8,137 nt of DNA from Candidatus Mcinerneyibacteriota bacterium (lineage in GTDB: Bacteria; AUK180; JAQVHJ01), in NCBI GenBank assembly GCA_030630935.1, contig DAOVMD010000123.1, positions 1-8,137 on the forward strand, given 5' to 3'. The notes under the pieces were generated by a model that ran no database searches, was not told where the DNA came from, and worked only from the letters and a program-made list of their open reading frames with translations. This document shows positions 1-5,659 of this stretch, one piece after another; the stretch's first letter is position 1, and each line of letters begins with the position of its first letter. The translations under genes and the position numbers were made by a program.

Positions 1-43
1 AAGAGACTTATAAGTGGCTTATTTAAATTGTTTATATTTGTTT
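1..43. repeat. imperfect 43-bp direct repeat, copy 1
   Basis: Aligned without gaps to 249-291 it matches at 36 of 43 positions. The shared blocks are AAGAGAC at the left, TTATTTA in the middle and ATTGTTTA followed by ATTTGTTT at the right. The copy starts at the window edge, so the repeat may extend further left. Function is unknown; duplicated ends of an inserted segment or a dispersed repeat are both possible. Confidence 0.6.
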
Positions 44-84
44 AGAGCGCCCTTTGCTTAAAGGTTCAATTGAATGCAAAATTA

Positions 85-106
85 ACTACTGAACACGCTG
101 AACACG
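85..106. repeat. left arm of a distant 15-bp inverted repeat, with tandem 9-mer
   Basis: Positions 85-99 (ACTACTGAACACGCT) are the exact reverse complement of 607-621, giving inverted arms around about 507 bp. The arm overlaps a perfect tandem duplication of CTGAACACG (89-97 and 98-106). AAAAT occurs close outside both arms (78-82 and 622-626), but on the left it is separated from the arm by 2 bp, so it is only weak evidence for a target-site duplication. Confidence 0.6.
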
Positions 107-185
107 TCGCAAAAAAACAAGAACAAAAAAAAGAATAATTTAATTTAACTCGCTTCGCTCAAACTTTTTTATTTGACAGGGAACT

Positions 186-204
186 TAAGAGAACATAAGA
201 GAAC
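186..204. repeat. tandem decamer TAAGAGAAC(A/T)
   Basis: Two exact copies of TAAGAGAAC lie at 186-194 and 196-204, a 10-bp period equal to about one helical turn. A related GGGAAC precedes them at 179-184. The spacing could suit a protein binding the same DNA face, but in such A-rich sequence chance slippage is equally likely. Confidence 0.35.
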
Positions 205-248
205 TAAAAAAAACAAACAAAAGAGAAAAATTTTTAACAGTGACTTTA

Positions 249-291
249 AAGAGACATGTAATTGATTTATTTATATTGTTTACATTTGTTT
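249..291. repeat. imperfect 43-bp direct repeat, copy 2
   Basis: This is the second copy of the repeat at 1-43, same orientation, with a 248-bp offset and no gaps. The mismatches cluster in the centre (offsets 8-18) while both ends are well preserved. It lies immediately left of the hairpin mosaic that begins at 313. Confidence 0.6.
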
Positions 292-312
292 TAATAAGAA
301 TTTTTTTCTTAA

Positions 313-429
313 CAGTCCTGGAAGGACTGATGATAGTAGCCCAGCAATTTATTGCTGGGTTATAAAGTAAAAAGACAACAACAGTCCCGTAGGGACTGAT
401 GTTTGTTCAAAGGAATTAATTCCTGTGAA
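313..429. repeat. mosaic of four short hairpins (two units)
   Basis: Four palindromes follow one another. CAGTCCT/AGGACTG lies at 313-329 with a 3-nt loop. CCCAGCAAT/ATTGCTGGG lies at 340-359. CAGTCCC/GGGACTG lies at 382-398 with a 3-nt loop. A perfect 14-bp palindrome at 411-424 extends to 406-429 through TTCA/TGAA with one mismatch. They form two units about 69 bp apart, each a 7-bp-arm hairpin starting AACAGTCC and ending GGACTGATG, followed by a second hairpin of unrelated sequence. I have seen similar palindrome mosaics between genes in several bacterial phyla. Mobilisation in trans by a REP-type (IS200-like) transposase is a hypothesis. Confidence 0.65.
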
Positions 430-484
430 TAATTATATAAACAAGTTAAATTCAAAATATATTAATAGAATATTTGTATCGTTT

Positions 485-535
485 AGTAGGGATGAACGGT
501 GTGGACATAAGTTAGATCTGCGATGCGCCCCTACT
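485..535. repeat. imperfect AGTAGGG/CCCTACT palindromic element
   Basis: AGTAGGG at 485-491 pairs with CCCTACT at 529-535, enclosing a GC-richer core. The segment at 513-528, read on the minus strand, is GCGCATCGCAGATCTA. This differs by one base from 7905-7920 in the other repeat of this window. The GTAGGG...CCCTAC ends resemble a widely dispersed class of small intergenic palindromes. No transfer RNA or other RNA structure is evident. Confidence 0.5.
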
Positions 536-586
536 GCTATCTATAAAACGACTATTCTCTACTCTCTGCTATCTGCTATCTACTCA
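534..586. repeat. degenerate heptamer tandem repeat (CTRCTMT)
   Basis: Five consecutive heptamers at 552-586 fit a loose CTRCTMT pattern. Two of them are identical CTGCTAT (566-572 and 573-579), and another CTGCTAT stands alone at 534-540. The strand is strongly pyrimidine-rich. It runs directly into the hairpin at 580-608, sharing the last unit. A slippage-generated repeat is the simplest reading. Confidence 0.55.
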
Positions 587-608
587 AGCAACAGAGTTGC
601 TTGAGTAG
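580..608. repeat. perfect 13-bp-arm hairpin
   Basis: CTACTCAAGCAAC (580-592) and its exact reverse complement (596-608) are separated by AGA. Such an arm is well beyond chance for this length. No T-run follows directly (next bases CGTGTTCAG), so it is a poor intrinsic terminator. It abuts the right arm of the long inverted repeat (607-621) and lies about 40 bp upstream of the -35 box of the first TPR gene, so it may be a mobile-element end or an upstream structure. Confidence 0.6.
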
Positions 609-621
609 CGTGTTCAGTAGT
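607..621. repeat. right arm of the 15-bp inverted repeat
   Basis: AGCGTGTTCAGTAGT is the exact reverse complement of 85-99. Together the arms bracket most of the repeat-rich region, which could mark one composite insertion. Confidence 0.6.
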
Positions 622-645
622 AAAATCTTTTTTAAGAAAAATTTC

Positions 646-674
646 TTGACATTTACTAATAAATCTGATATTAT
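646..674 (+). promoter_or_regulatory. sigma70-type promoter of the first TPR gene
   Basis: TTGACA (646-651) is a perfect -35 box, followed after exactly 17 bp by TATTAT (669-674). The predicted start of transcription is near 681, leaving a leader of about 17 nt before the ATG at 698 with AAGGAGG at 686-692. A short palindrome (AAGAAA/TTTCTT, 634-647) overlaps the left edge of the -35 box and could be an operator, though it is AT-rich and weak. Confidence 0.8.
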
Positions 675-697
675 GAATTTTAAACAAGGAGGAAGCG

Positions 698-1654
698 ATG
701 AAAAAGATTTTAATTTTTTCTGTATTTATTCTGATTGGATTATTATTTCTGACCATTTCAGCAAGTGCTGATAACTATGATAAAGCCCTTGATTACTACA
801 ATGCAGGAGTTGATCTCCATGATAGTAATCCTGATGCTGCTTTAAAAAACTATTTTAAGGCTCTTAATTATGATACTTCAATTGCTGAAGTATACCTGAA
901 TATTGGATTGATTTATATTAATAAAAATGACTTAGACCAGGGTGAGAAATATACTCTTCAAGCTTTGGAGACCTTTGTTAAGACAAAAAAGAAAGTTTCA
1001 GGGAGCCAAACTTATGAAAGATTAGTTGCAATTTGTAATAGTAATATCGGTCTTATTTATTTGAAAAGAATGGCAAAAGTTACCGATACTGAAACTAAGC
1101 AAAAATACCTTGAATATGCCTTAACTGATTTTCTATGGGCTCTTGAAGTAGACCCCACTTATTCAATTGCAAAAGATTATTATGCTGACAACTTACCTAA
1201 TATTAAAAAATCTGGTCCGGAATTCTATGATGATGGTGTAGATTATCTTGATAAAGAAAAAAGTTTTGAAGCTATCATCAGATTTAAAATTGCAATTGAT
1301 TTAGATCCGTCAATTGGGGAAGCACATCTAAATACCGGTCTTGCATATATGAGAGAAGGTGATTATTATTATTGTGAAATTTATTCAAAAGAAGCAATTA
1401 ACACCTTTAGAAAATATAAAAAAGTAATTGCTCAGGGTCAAACCATAGAAGAATTAATTGCGATATGTTACTTGCACATGGGACTTGCATATATAGGTAA
1501 AGCCAGAGATGCTGATGACAAGGGTAATTATAGTGATGCAGAAATCTATCACAAGACTGCTTTAGAGATGTGGAAGAAAGGTATGACGGAAGACCCTACT
1601 TTCTCAAAGCTTAAGAAGGCTTATGCTAAATACGAAAAGAGTTATAAAGAATAA
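698..1654 (+). CDS. exported tetratricopeptide-repeat (TPR) protein
   Basis: The 318-residue protein starts with a signal peptide: basic MKK, a hydrophobic stretch to about residue 20, then Ala-Ser-Ala, consistent with signal peptidase I cleavage after Ala24. It lacks the lipobox cysteine of its two neighbours. The mature part is alpha-helical TPR sequence with typical features such as YLNIGLIY and DP(T/S) turns. It divides into two homologous halves, about residues 26-168 (module A) and 177-318 (module B). Each has a KKV...Q(S/T)...L..IC segment between helices. TPR domains usually scaffold protein contacts; the partner here is unknown. The start has an ideal ribosome binding site (AAGGAGG, 5-nt spacer) and its own strong promoter. 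It is probably periplasmic or secreted. The TPR assignment is firm; the specific role is unknown. Confidence 0.85.
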   Translation: MKKILIFSVFILIGLLFLTISASADNYDKALDYYNAGVDLHDSNPDAALKNYFKALNYDTSIAEVYLNIGLIYINKNDLDQGEKYTLQALETFVKTKKKVSGSQTYERLVAICNSNIGLIYLKRMAKVTDTETKQKYLEYALTDFLWALEVDPTYSIAKDYYADNLPNIKKSGPEFYDDGVDYLDKEKSFEAIIRFKIAIDLDPSIGEAHLNTGLAYMREGDYYYCEIYSKEAINTFRKYKKVIAQGQTIEELIAICYLHMGLAYIGKARDADDKGNYSDAEIYHKTALEMWKKGMTEDPTFSKLKKAYAKYEKSYKE

Positions 1655-1792
1655 ATAATTATAACAGGGGTCTGGAAAAAATACTATTGTTTGCTCTCGG
1701 TGAGGTTAACGAATTTTACCGAATATTAACATTTCTATTTAGTAATTAATATTAGCATTTTGATATTGTAACATCAATTGTATAAATTTTTC

Positions 1793-1821
1793 TTGACATT
1801 TTGCTAATTATTTGATATCAT
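1793..1821 (+). promoter_or_regulatory. sigma70-type promoter of the second TPR gene
   Basis: TTGACA (1793-1798), a 17-bp spacer and TATCAT (1816-1821) form a strong promoter. The wider sequence, including TTCTTGACATTT and the TGATAT block running into the -10 box, closely resembles the promoter at 646-674, so the promoter was probably duplicated with the gene. The rest of the intergenic stretch from 1655 is AT-rich, with no convincing terminator for the preceding gene. Confidence 0.75.
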
Positions 1822-1850
1822 ATTAATAATCTAAAAAAAAGGAGAAAAGA

Positions 1851-2837
1851 ATGAAAAGGAATGTCATTTTTGTTTTTACTCTTGTAATAGGGGTATTTTT
1901 ACTTATTGCCTGTGGAGATAGTGATACAAAGACTACTACTACAACTACGTCAAATTATGACCAAGCAATCGAATATTATAATGAAGGTGTAATTTTGCAT
2001 GATACTAATCCTGATCAATCAATGGAAAAGTATAAATTGAGTCTACAAAATAGTACCGATATCGGGGAAGTCTATTTAAATATAGGCTTAATTTATAGTA
2101 ACAGAGATGATTATGATAAGGGTGAAGAATATACAAAAACTGCCCTGTCAACTTTTCAAAGAACCGGGAAAAAGGTTTCAGATACCCAATCTCTTGAAAG
2201 ATTAAAATCGATTTGTAATAATAATATTGGAACAATTTATATTCAGAGGATGAATTCTGCATCAGATGAATTTACTATGAAAAGACATTTAGATACAGCT
2301 CTTTCCTACTTTAAAAAGGCAATGGATATTGATTCGAGTTATTTAACTGCAATTGATAATTATAATACGTTTAAAAATTATGTTCCAAAACCTAAAGAAG
2401 GGGTAAATTTTTATAACGAAGGAGTTGACCTTCTGGATGCAAAGAAATATAAACAAGCAATCGCAAAATTTCAAATTGCAATTGAGAAAGATCCTTCTAT
2501 AGGTGAAGCATATTTGAATATTGGATTATGCAATCTGAGAACCGGGGATTACAAAGGTACTGTGAAATGGACAAAAGAAGCTATTAATACATTTAAAAAG
2601 TATAAGAAGGTTGTTGGGGAAGGTCAGACACTGCAAGAACTAATTGCAATATGTTACCTTAATATTGGCATAACTAATATCTTGCTAGCTCAGGAAGCTG
2701 ATGGGAATGGAGATATTCCAACCGCAAAAGCGTATCATAAAACTGCACTTGAGAACTTTGAAAAGGGTATTGCAGAAGACCCGACTTATGCAAAAATTAA
2801 AGAACTTAAAAGTAAATATAAAGATAGTTACAAATAG
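1851..2837 (+). CDS. TPR-repeat lipoprotein (two modules)
   Basis: This 328-residue paralogue of the preceding gene begins with a lipoprotein signal: MKRN, a hydrophobic segment, and lipobox Leu-Ile-Ala-Cys with the lipidated cysteine at residue 21. A short threonine-rich linker (about 26-33) follows. Glycine at +2 would not trigger inner-membrane retention under the E. coli rule, but that rule may not hold here. The mature protein has module A (about 35-176) and module B (about 187-328), both TPR-like. Module A contains KKVSDTQSLERL and module B KKVVGEGQTLQEL, matching the modules of the first gene. AAGGAG at 1839-1844 with a 6-nt spacer supports the start. The third paralogue follows after 42 bp and is probably co-transcribed. 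It likely acts as a membrane-anchored protein-binding scaffold; its ligand is unknown. Confidence 0.87.
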   Translation: MKRNVIFVFTLVIGVFLLIACGDSDTKTTTTTTSNYDQAIEYYNEGVILHDTNPDQSMEKYKLSLQNSTDIGEVYLNIGLIYSNRDDYDKGEEYTKTALSTFQRTGKKVSDTQSLERLKSICNNNIGTIYIQRMNSASDEFTMKRHLDTALSYFKKAMDIDSSYLTAIDNYNTFKNYVPKPKEGVNFYNEGVDLLDAKKYKQAIAKFQIAIEKDPSIGEAYLNIGLCNLRTGDYKGTVKWTKEAINTFKKYKKVVGEGQTLQELIAICYLNIGITNILLAQEADGNGDIPTAKAYHKTALENFEKGIAEDPTYAKIKELKSKYKDSYK

Positions 2838-2879
2838 AATTTTCTCTAACTTAATATTTAACCAAAAAAGGAGTTTAAG

Positions 2880-3374
2880 ATGAAGAGAAACTATATTCTA
2901 ATTTTAGGTGTAGTTATTTCTGTATTCCTGGCATTCGCTTGTGGAGATAGTGATACAACAACCACAACTACACCAACAGGAAATTATGATAAAGCGGTAG
3001 AATATTATAATGAAGGTGTCAATTTAGATGAAAATTATCCAGATCAAGCTATGGAAAAATACAAATTAAGCTTACAAAATAGCACAGATATTGGGGAAGT
3101 TTATCTTAATATCGGTATGATTTATTTTAAAAAAGGTGATGTGTCTAATGCTGAGTATTATTTCAAAATTGCACTTGCAACATTTGAAAGAACAAATAAA
3201 AAGGTTTCCGGTACCCAGTCTCTTGAAAGATTAAAAGCAATTTGCAATTATGATCTTGGGCTCCTTTATTTAACAAAAAATGATAAAGCCACTGCGTTAT
3301 CATATTTCGAAAAAGCAATGGATACTGATCCTGCTTGTACAAAGGCAAGAGATTATTATAACGCAAATAAGTAA
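2880..3374 (+). CDS. short TPR-repeat lipoprotein (single module)
   Basis: This 164-residue paralogue is about half the length of its neighbours. The signal peptide ends in Ala-Phe-Ala-Cys (Cys21), followed by GDSDT and a threonine-rich linker almost the same as in the upstream gene. Only module A is present (about 35-164), including KKVSGTQSLERLKAIC. Compared with the upstream module A it lacks about 10 residues after the IC motif, giving a more canonical TPR spacing. It stops cleanly with TAA and no module B remnant is obvious downstream, so it looks like a functional single-module protein, not a frameshifted one. AAGGAG at 2868-2873 supports the start. No promoter is evident in the 42-bp gap, suggesting co-transcription with the second gene. 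Confidence 0.85.
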   Translation: MKRNYILILGVVISVFLAFACGDSDTTTTTTPTGNYDKAVEYYNEGVNLDENYPDQAMEKYKLSLQNSTDIGEVYLNIGMIYFKKGDVSNAEYYFKIALATFERTNKKVSGTQSLERLKAICNYDLGLLYLTKNDKATALSYFEKAMDTDPACTKARDYYNANK

Positions 3375-3410
3375 TTAAGATTAGGTTTTTATTTGGAATA
3401 ATAACTTAGT

Positions 3411-3439
3411 TTGAAATAAATTTAGAGATTTTATATTTA
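3411..3439 (+). promoter_or_regulatory. predicted promoter of the pdxA-rsmA operon
   Basis: TTGAAA (3411-3416) is one base from the -35 consensus and is followed after 17 bp by TATTTA (3434-3439). Its geometry matches the two stronger promoters in the window. It lies 81 bp before the first operon gene. AT-rich sequence makes chance matches common, so this is moderate evidence only. Confidence 0.45.
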
Positions 3440-3446
3440 ACTTTTA

Positions 3447-3480
3447 CTTAAGAATAGGATCATGGACTTATTCAGTTAAG
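3447..3480 (+). promoter_or_regulatory. possible leader stem-loop upstream of the operon
   Basis: CTTAAGAATA (3447-3456) can pair with TATTC plus TTAAG (3469-3480), leaving a 2-nt bulge (AG) and a 12-nt loop. It lies just downstream of the predicted -10 box and so near the start of the leader. No T-run follows, and it matches no riboswitch I recognise. It is AT-rich and of modest stability. Confidence 0.25.
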
Positions 3481-3520
3481 ATATGAAAGTAAATGTAAAG
3501 ATTCATACAGAATAGGAAAT

Positions 3521-4417
3521 ATGAAAAAAGCACTTAGCATCAGTTTAGGTTCAAGTACAAGGGATCATTCGACTATAATCAAATTATTAGGAGAAGAAGT
3601 AGAATTATCCCGAATTGGAACTGACGGTGATGTTAAAAAGGCTATGCAGTTATTTAAGGATTATGATGGTAATGTTGATTGCATGGGTCTTGGCGGGATG
3701 ACCTTCAAGTTTTATATGGAGAAGGAAAGAACCCTCAGGAGTGCTTATAAAATTGTTAAGGGGGCTATTCAGACACCTGTAGTTGATGGCGCCAATCTAA
3801 AAAGAACACTTGAAGGGAATCTTTTACAATATCTAAAAAAGAAATTTGATTTTGATTTCGGTGAAAAGACTTGCTTTTTAAACTCAGCAGTTGACAGATA
3901 TTCTTTAGCGACTTCATTTCTAAAAGAAGATTTTCAAATTACTTATGGAGATTTCATGGTAATACTTGGTCTTCCTTTTCCTGTTAAGAAACTTAGGAAA
4001 ATCGAGATCTTAGCGGCGATACTTATGCCATTACTTTCTCTTGCACCTGTTTCGTGGCTTTACCCGACCGGTGAGAAGCAAGAGACATCTCAAGATAAAT
4101 ATTCTGAGCATTATGATAATAATCATTTTATTGCTGGAGATTTTTTATTTATTAAGCAATATATGCCGAAATTTATGAAGGATAAAATTATAGTAACAAA
4201 TACAACAACGCAAGAAGACGTGGAATTATTGAGAAAAGCCGGAGTTAAATATTTAATTACATCAACTCCGGTTTTTGAAGGCCGATCATTCGGGACAAAT
4301 GTATTTGAAGCCGCATTAGTAGCCGCATCCGGAAAAGGCCGAGTTTTAGAGACTGAAGAACTTACCGAATTACTAAAAGAAATCAATTACAAACCAAGGG
4401 TTGAAAAACTAAATTAA
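3521..4417 (+). CDS. conserved protein, family often annotated quinate 5-dehydrogenase
   Basis: The 298-residue protein resembles a family seen in anaerobic Firmicutes and candidate phyla whose database label is quinate 5-dehydrogenase; I recall that label but know of no solid biochemical proof. Visible landmarks are SLGSSTRDH (8-16), RIGTDGD (31-37), GLGGM (56-60), a hydrophobic stretch at about 161-180 that might be a membrane-associated helix, and a C-terminal TSTPVFEGRSFGTNVFEA block (248-265) characteristic of the family. I see no classical GxGxxG dinucleotide-binding motif, so a dehydrogenase role is doubtful. The start has only a weak, close AGGA (3514-3517), but the N-terminus fits the family and no better in-frame start exists upstream. 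It is first in the operon, and its stop overlaps the next start as TAATG. Confidence 0.6.
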   Translation: MKKALSISLGSSTRDHSTIIKLLGEEVELSRIGTDGDVKKAMQLFKDYDGNVDCMGLGGMTFKFYMEKERTLRSAYKIVKGAIQTPVVDGANLKRTLEGNLLQYLKKKFDFDFGEKTCFLNSAVDRYSLATSFLKEDFQITYGDFMVILGLPFPVKKLRKIEILAAILMPLLSLAPVSWLYPTGEKQETSQDKYSEHYDNNHFIAGDFLFIKQYMPKFMKDKIIVTNTTTQEDVELLRKAGVKYLITSTPVFEGRSFGTNVFEAALVAASGKGRVLETEELTELLKEINYKPRVEKLN

Positions 4418-5196
4418 TGATAAAAAAATTAGTTGCGATCATTTTGGCTGGAGGTATAGAACAGGGGGAGTTAGCAGAGATTCTGGACGAAAGGAATCTT
4501 AAACCGCTTCTCATTATTAATGGGAAACCAATGATAACCAGGATAATTGAATGCATTGAGCAAGTCGATATAATCAAGAAAATTTATATCGTTGGAAGGC
4601 CTGAAATTCAAGGATTTGTTAAATTTACAAAACCAAGTCAATTTCTTGTTAATGAAAAATCTCTACTTGATGGTTTGAAATTAGTTTACTCAAATTTAGC
4701 TGAAGATGAAGAACCAATAATATTATCAGATGATATCCCTTTAATTACACCTGAAGTTATCAAGAAATTTATAAAAATAATTAATTCATTAAATGCTGAT
4801 TGTTGTTATGTTCTTATTCCAAAAACCGCGATGGAAAAAGAATTCCCTAACTCAACAAGAACATTCTTTTCTTTAAAAGAAGGTAAGTTTTGCGGTGCAG
4901 ATATCGGTTATTTAACACAGAGCGGATTTAAAGAAGCTGGTTGGATAATTGATCAGTTATATTCACGTAGGAAGAAAACAGGGACATTAGTAAAATTATT
5001 AGGATTAAAACTAACCTTTAAATTTATTTTTAAAATAATCAATCTTCCTGAAATTGAAAAAAGGATTCAGGAGATTGTAAAAATCTCAGTAAAATTTTTA
5101 ATTATGGACGAACCTATAATAGGTATGGATATTGATAAAATAATACATTACAAGAAAGTATTAGAGTATTTAGAAAGAAGAAAGGGAAATGGATAA
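4417..5196 (+). CDS. MobA-like nucleotidyltransferase
   Basis: The 259-residue protein shows the GT-A-type NTP transferase fold signature: beta strand VAIILAGG (6-13), the conserved Lys-Pro (29-30) before LLIINGKPMI, and LSDDIPLITPEVI (103-115), where Asp105/Asp106 should bind the metal-nucleotide. A C-terminal GMDIDKIIHYKKVLEYL (236-252) resembles the (D/N)IDTPED end of this superfamily. The glycine-rich loop after LAGG is unusual: it reads IEQGELAEILDERN instead of the common GxGxRMG, so nucleotide choice cannot be predicted. Family members transfer NMP to sugar phosphates, alcohols or molybdopterin. MobA itself is unlikely, as no molybdenum genes are nearby. It overlaps the previous gene by 1 bp and the next by 8 bp, indicating translational coupling; no clear ribosome binding site precedes it. 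Confidence 0.75.
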   Translation: MIKKLVAIILAGGIEQGELAEILDERNLKPLLIINGKPMITRIIECIEQVDIIKKIYIVGRPEIQGFVKFTKPSQFLVNEKSLLDGLKLVYSNLAEDEEPIILSDDIPLITPEVIKKFIKIINSLNADCCYVLIPKTAMEKEFPNSTRTFFSLKEGKFCGADIGYLTQSGFKEAGWIIDQLYSRRKKTGTLVKLLGLKLTFKFIFKIINLPEIEKRIQEIVKISVKFLIMDEPIIGMDIDKIIHYKKVLEYLERRKGNG

Positions 5197-5659
5197 AAAA
5201 ATTCTACGTATTATCGCTCATTCCGGAGATAATATTATCTGGATTGGATTTTCAATATTAATGTTGTTATCATTCTCTAAGCAATTACAATTTTTTGCGA
5301 TTTTAATCTTAGCTGCAAGTATTTTAGGGGCAGTTTTATCTTCAATAATTAAGGTTATTTTTAAGAAGGAGCGACCTATAAAGGATAAATATTCTGAATA
5401 TGCTCCATGGGCAAAATTCGATTTAAGTTCTTTTCCCTCAGGTCATATCTCCCGGATAGCAGCGGTTGCTTTTACTTTAGGTTATTATTATCCTTATACA
5501 TTTATTTATATGGGGATTTACACAATAGTTCTTGCATATAGCAGGAAGAAATTAGGGTATCATTACGCTTCTGATTTAATTGGAGGAGTGGTGGTAGGTG
5601 CGGTGTCTTCCGCTTTGGTTATAGTCTTATTCTGGAAATTTAATTTCAATCAGCCATGA
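5189..5659 (+). CDS. PAP2-family membrane phosphatase
   Basis: The 156-residue integral membrane protein carries the complete PAP2 catalytic signature: K55-x6-R62-P63, P83-S-G-H86 and S118-R119-x5-H125-x3-D129. His125 is the expected nucleophile and His86 the acid. Hydrophobic segments at about 15-30, 34-56, 88-116 and 127-149 give several membrane passes. PAP2 enzymes dephosphorylate lipid phosphates such as undecaprenyl diphosphate, phosphatidate or phosphatidylglycerophosphate; the substrate cannot be read from sequence. The small size fits the compact bacterial BcrC/PgpB-like types. Its start lies inside the end of the nucleotidyltransferase gene (8-bp overlap), and its stop overlaps the next start as ATGA. 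The context suggests metabolism of a lipid-linked or activated phosphate compound. Confidence 0.9.
   Translation: MDKKILRIIAHSGDNIIWIGFSILMLLSFSKQLQFFAILILAASILGAVLSSIIKVIFKKERPIKDKYSEYAPWAKFDLSSFPSGHISRIAAVAFTLGYYYPYTFIYMGIYTIVLAYSRKKLGYHYASDLIGGVVVGAVSSALVIVLFWKFNFNQP

Larger units (their letters stand above)
1..645. other. gene-free, repeat-dense intergenic region
   Basis: No open reading frame with a plausible start, ribosome binding site and protein-like composition is visible on either strand here. The stretch is instead a patchwork of short direct and inverted repeats, listed separately, in very AT-rich DNA with small GC-richer islands near 45-60, 90-110, 485-535 and 600-612. It contains no transposase or integrase. 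It ends in the promoter of the first TPR gene. I infer an accumulation site for small non-autonomous elements; the left part may continue beyond the window. Confidence 0.7.

Noticed and set aside
313-429. CRISPR array
   Set aside because: The repeated units are hairpins of differing sequence with only two copies and no regular unique spacers.
485-535. tRNA or small structured RNA gene
   Set aside because: The ends pair like an acceptor stem, but no T-arm GGTTCRA motif, anticodon arm or correct length is present.
580-608. Intrinsic terminator
   Set aside because: The stem is strong but no T-run follows; the next T-rich stretch is about 20 bp away.
2701-2883. 60-residue plus-strand open frame bridging the second and third TPR genes
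   Set aside because: It is out of frame within the second TPR gene, and its Lys/Arg/Ile-rich sequence is typical of a shifted frame of AT-rich coding DNA.
4123-4386. 87-residue minus-strand open frame
   Set aside because: It is fully antisense to a conserved gene and has no family resemblance or ribosome binding site.
4417-5196. MobA (molybdenum cofactor guanylyltransferase)
   Set aside because: Only the general NTP-transferase fold is supported; the glycine-rich loop is atypical and no molybdopterin genes are nearby.
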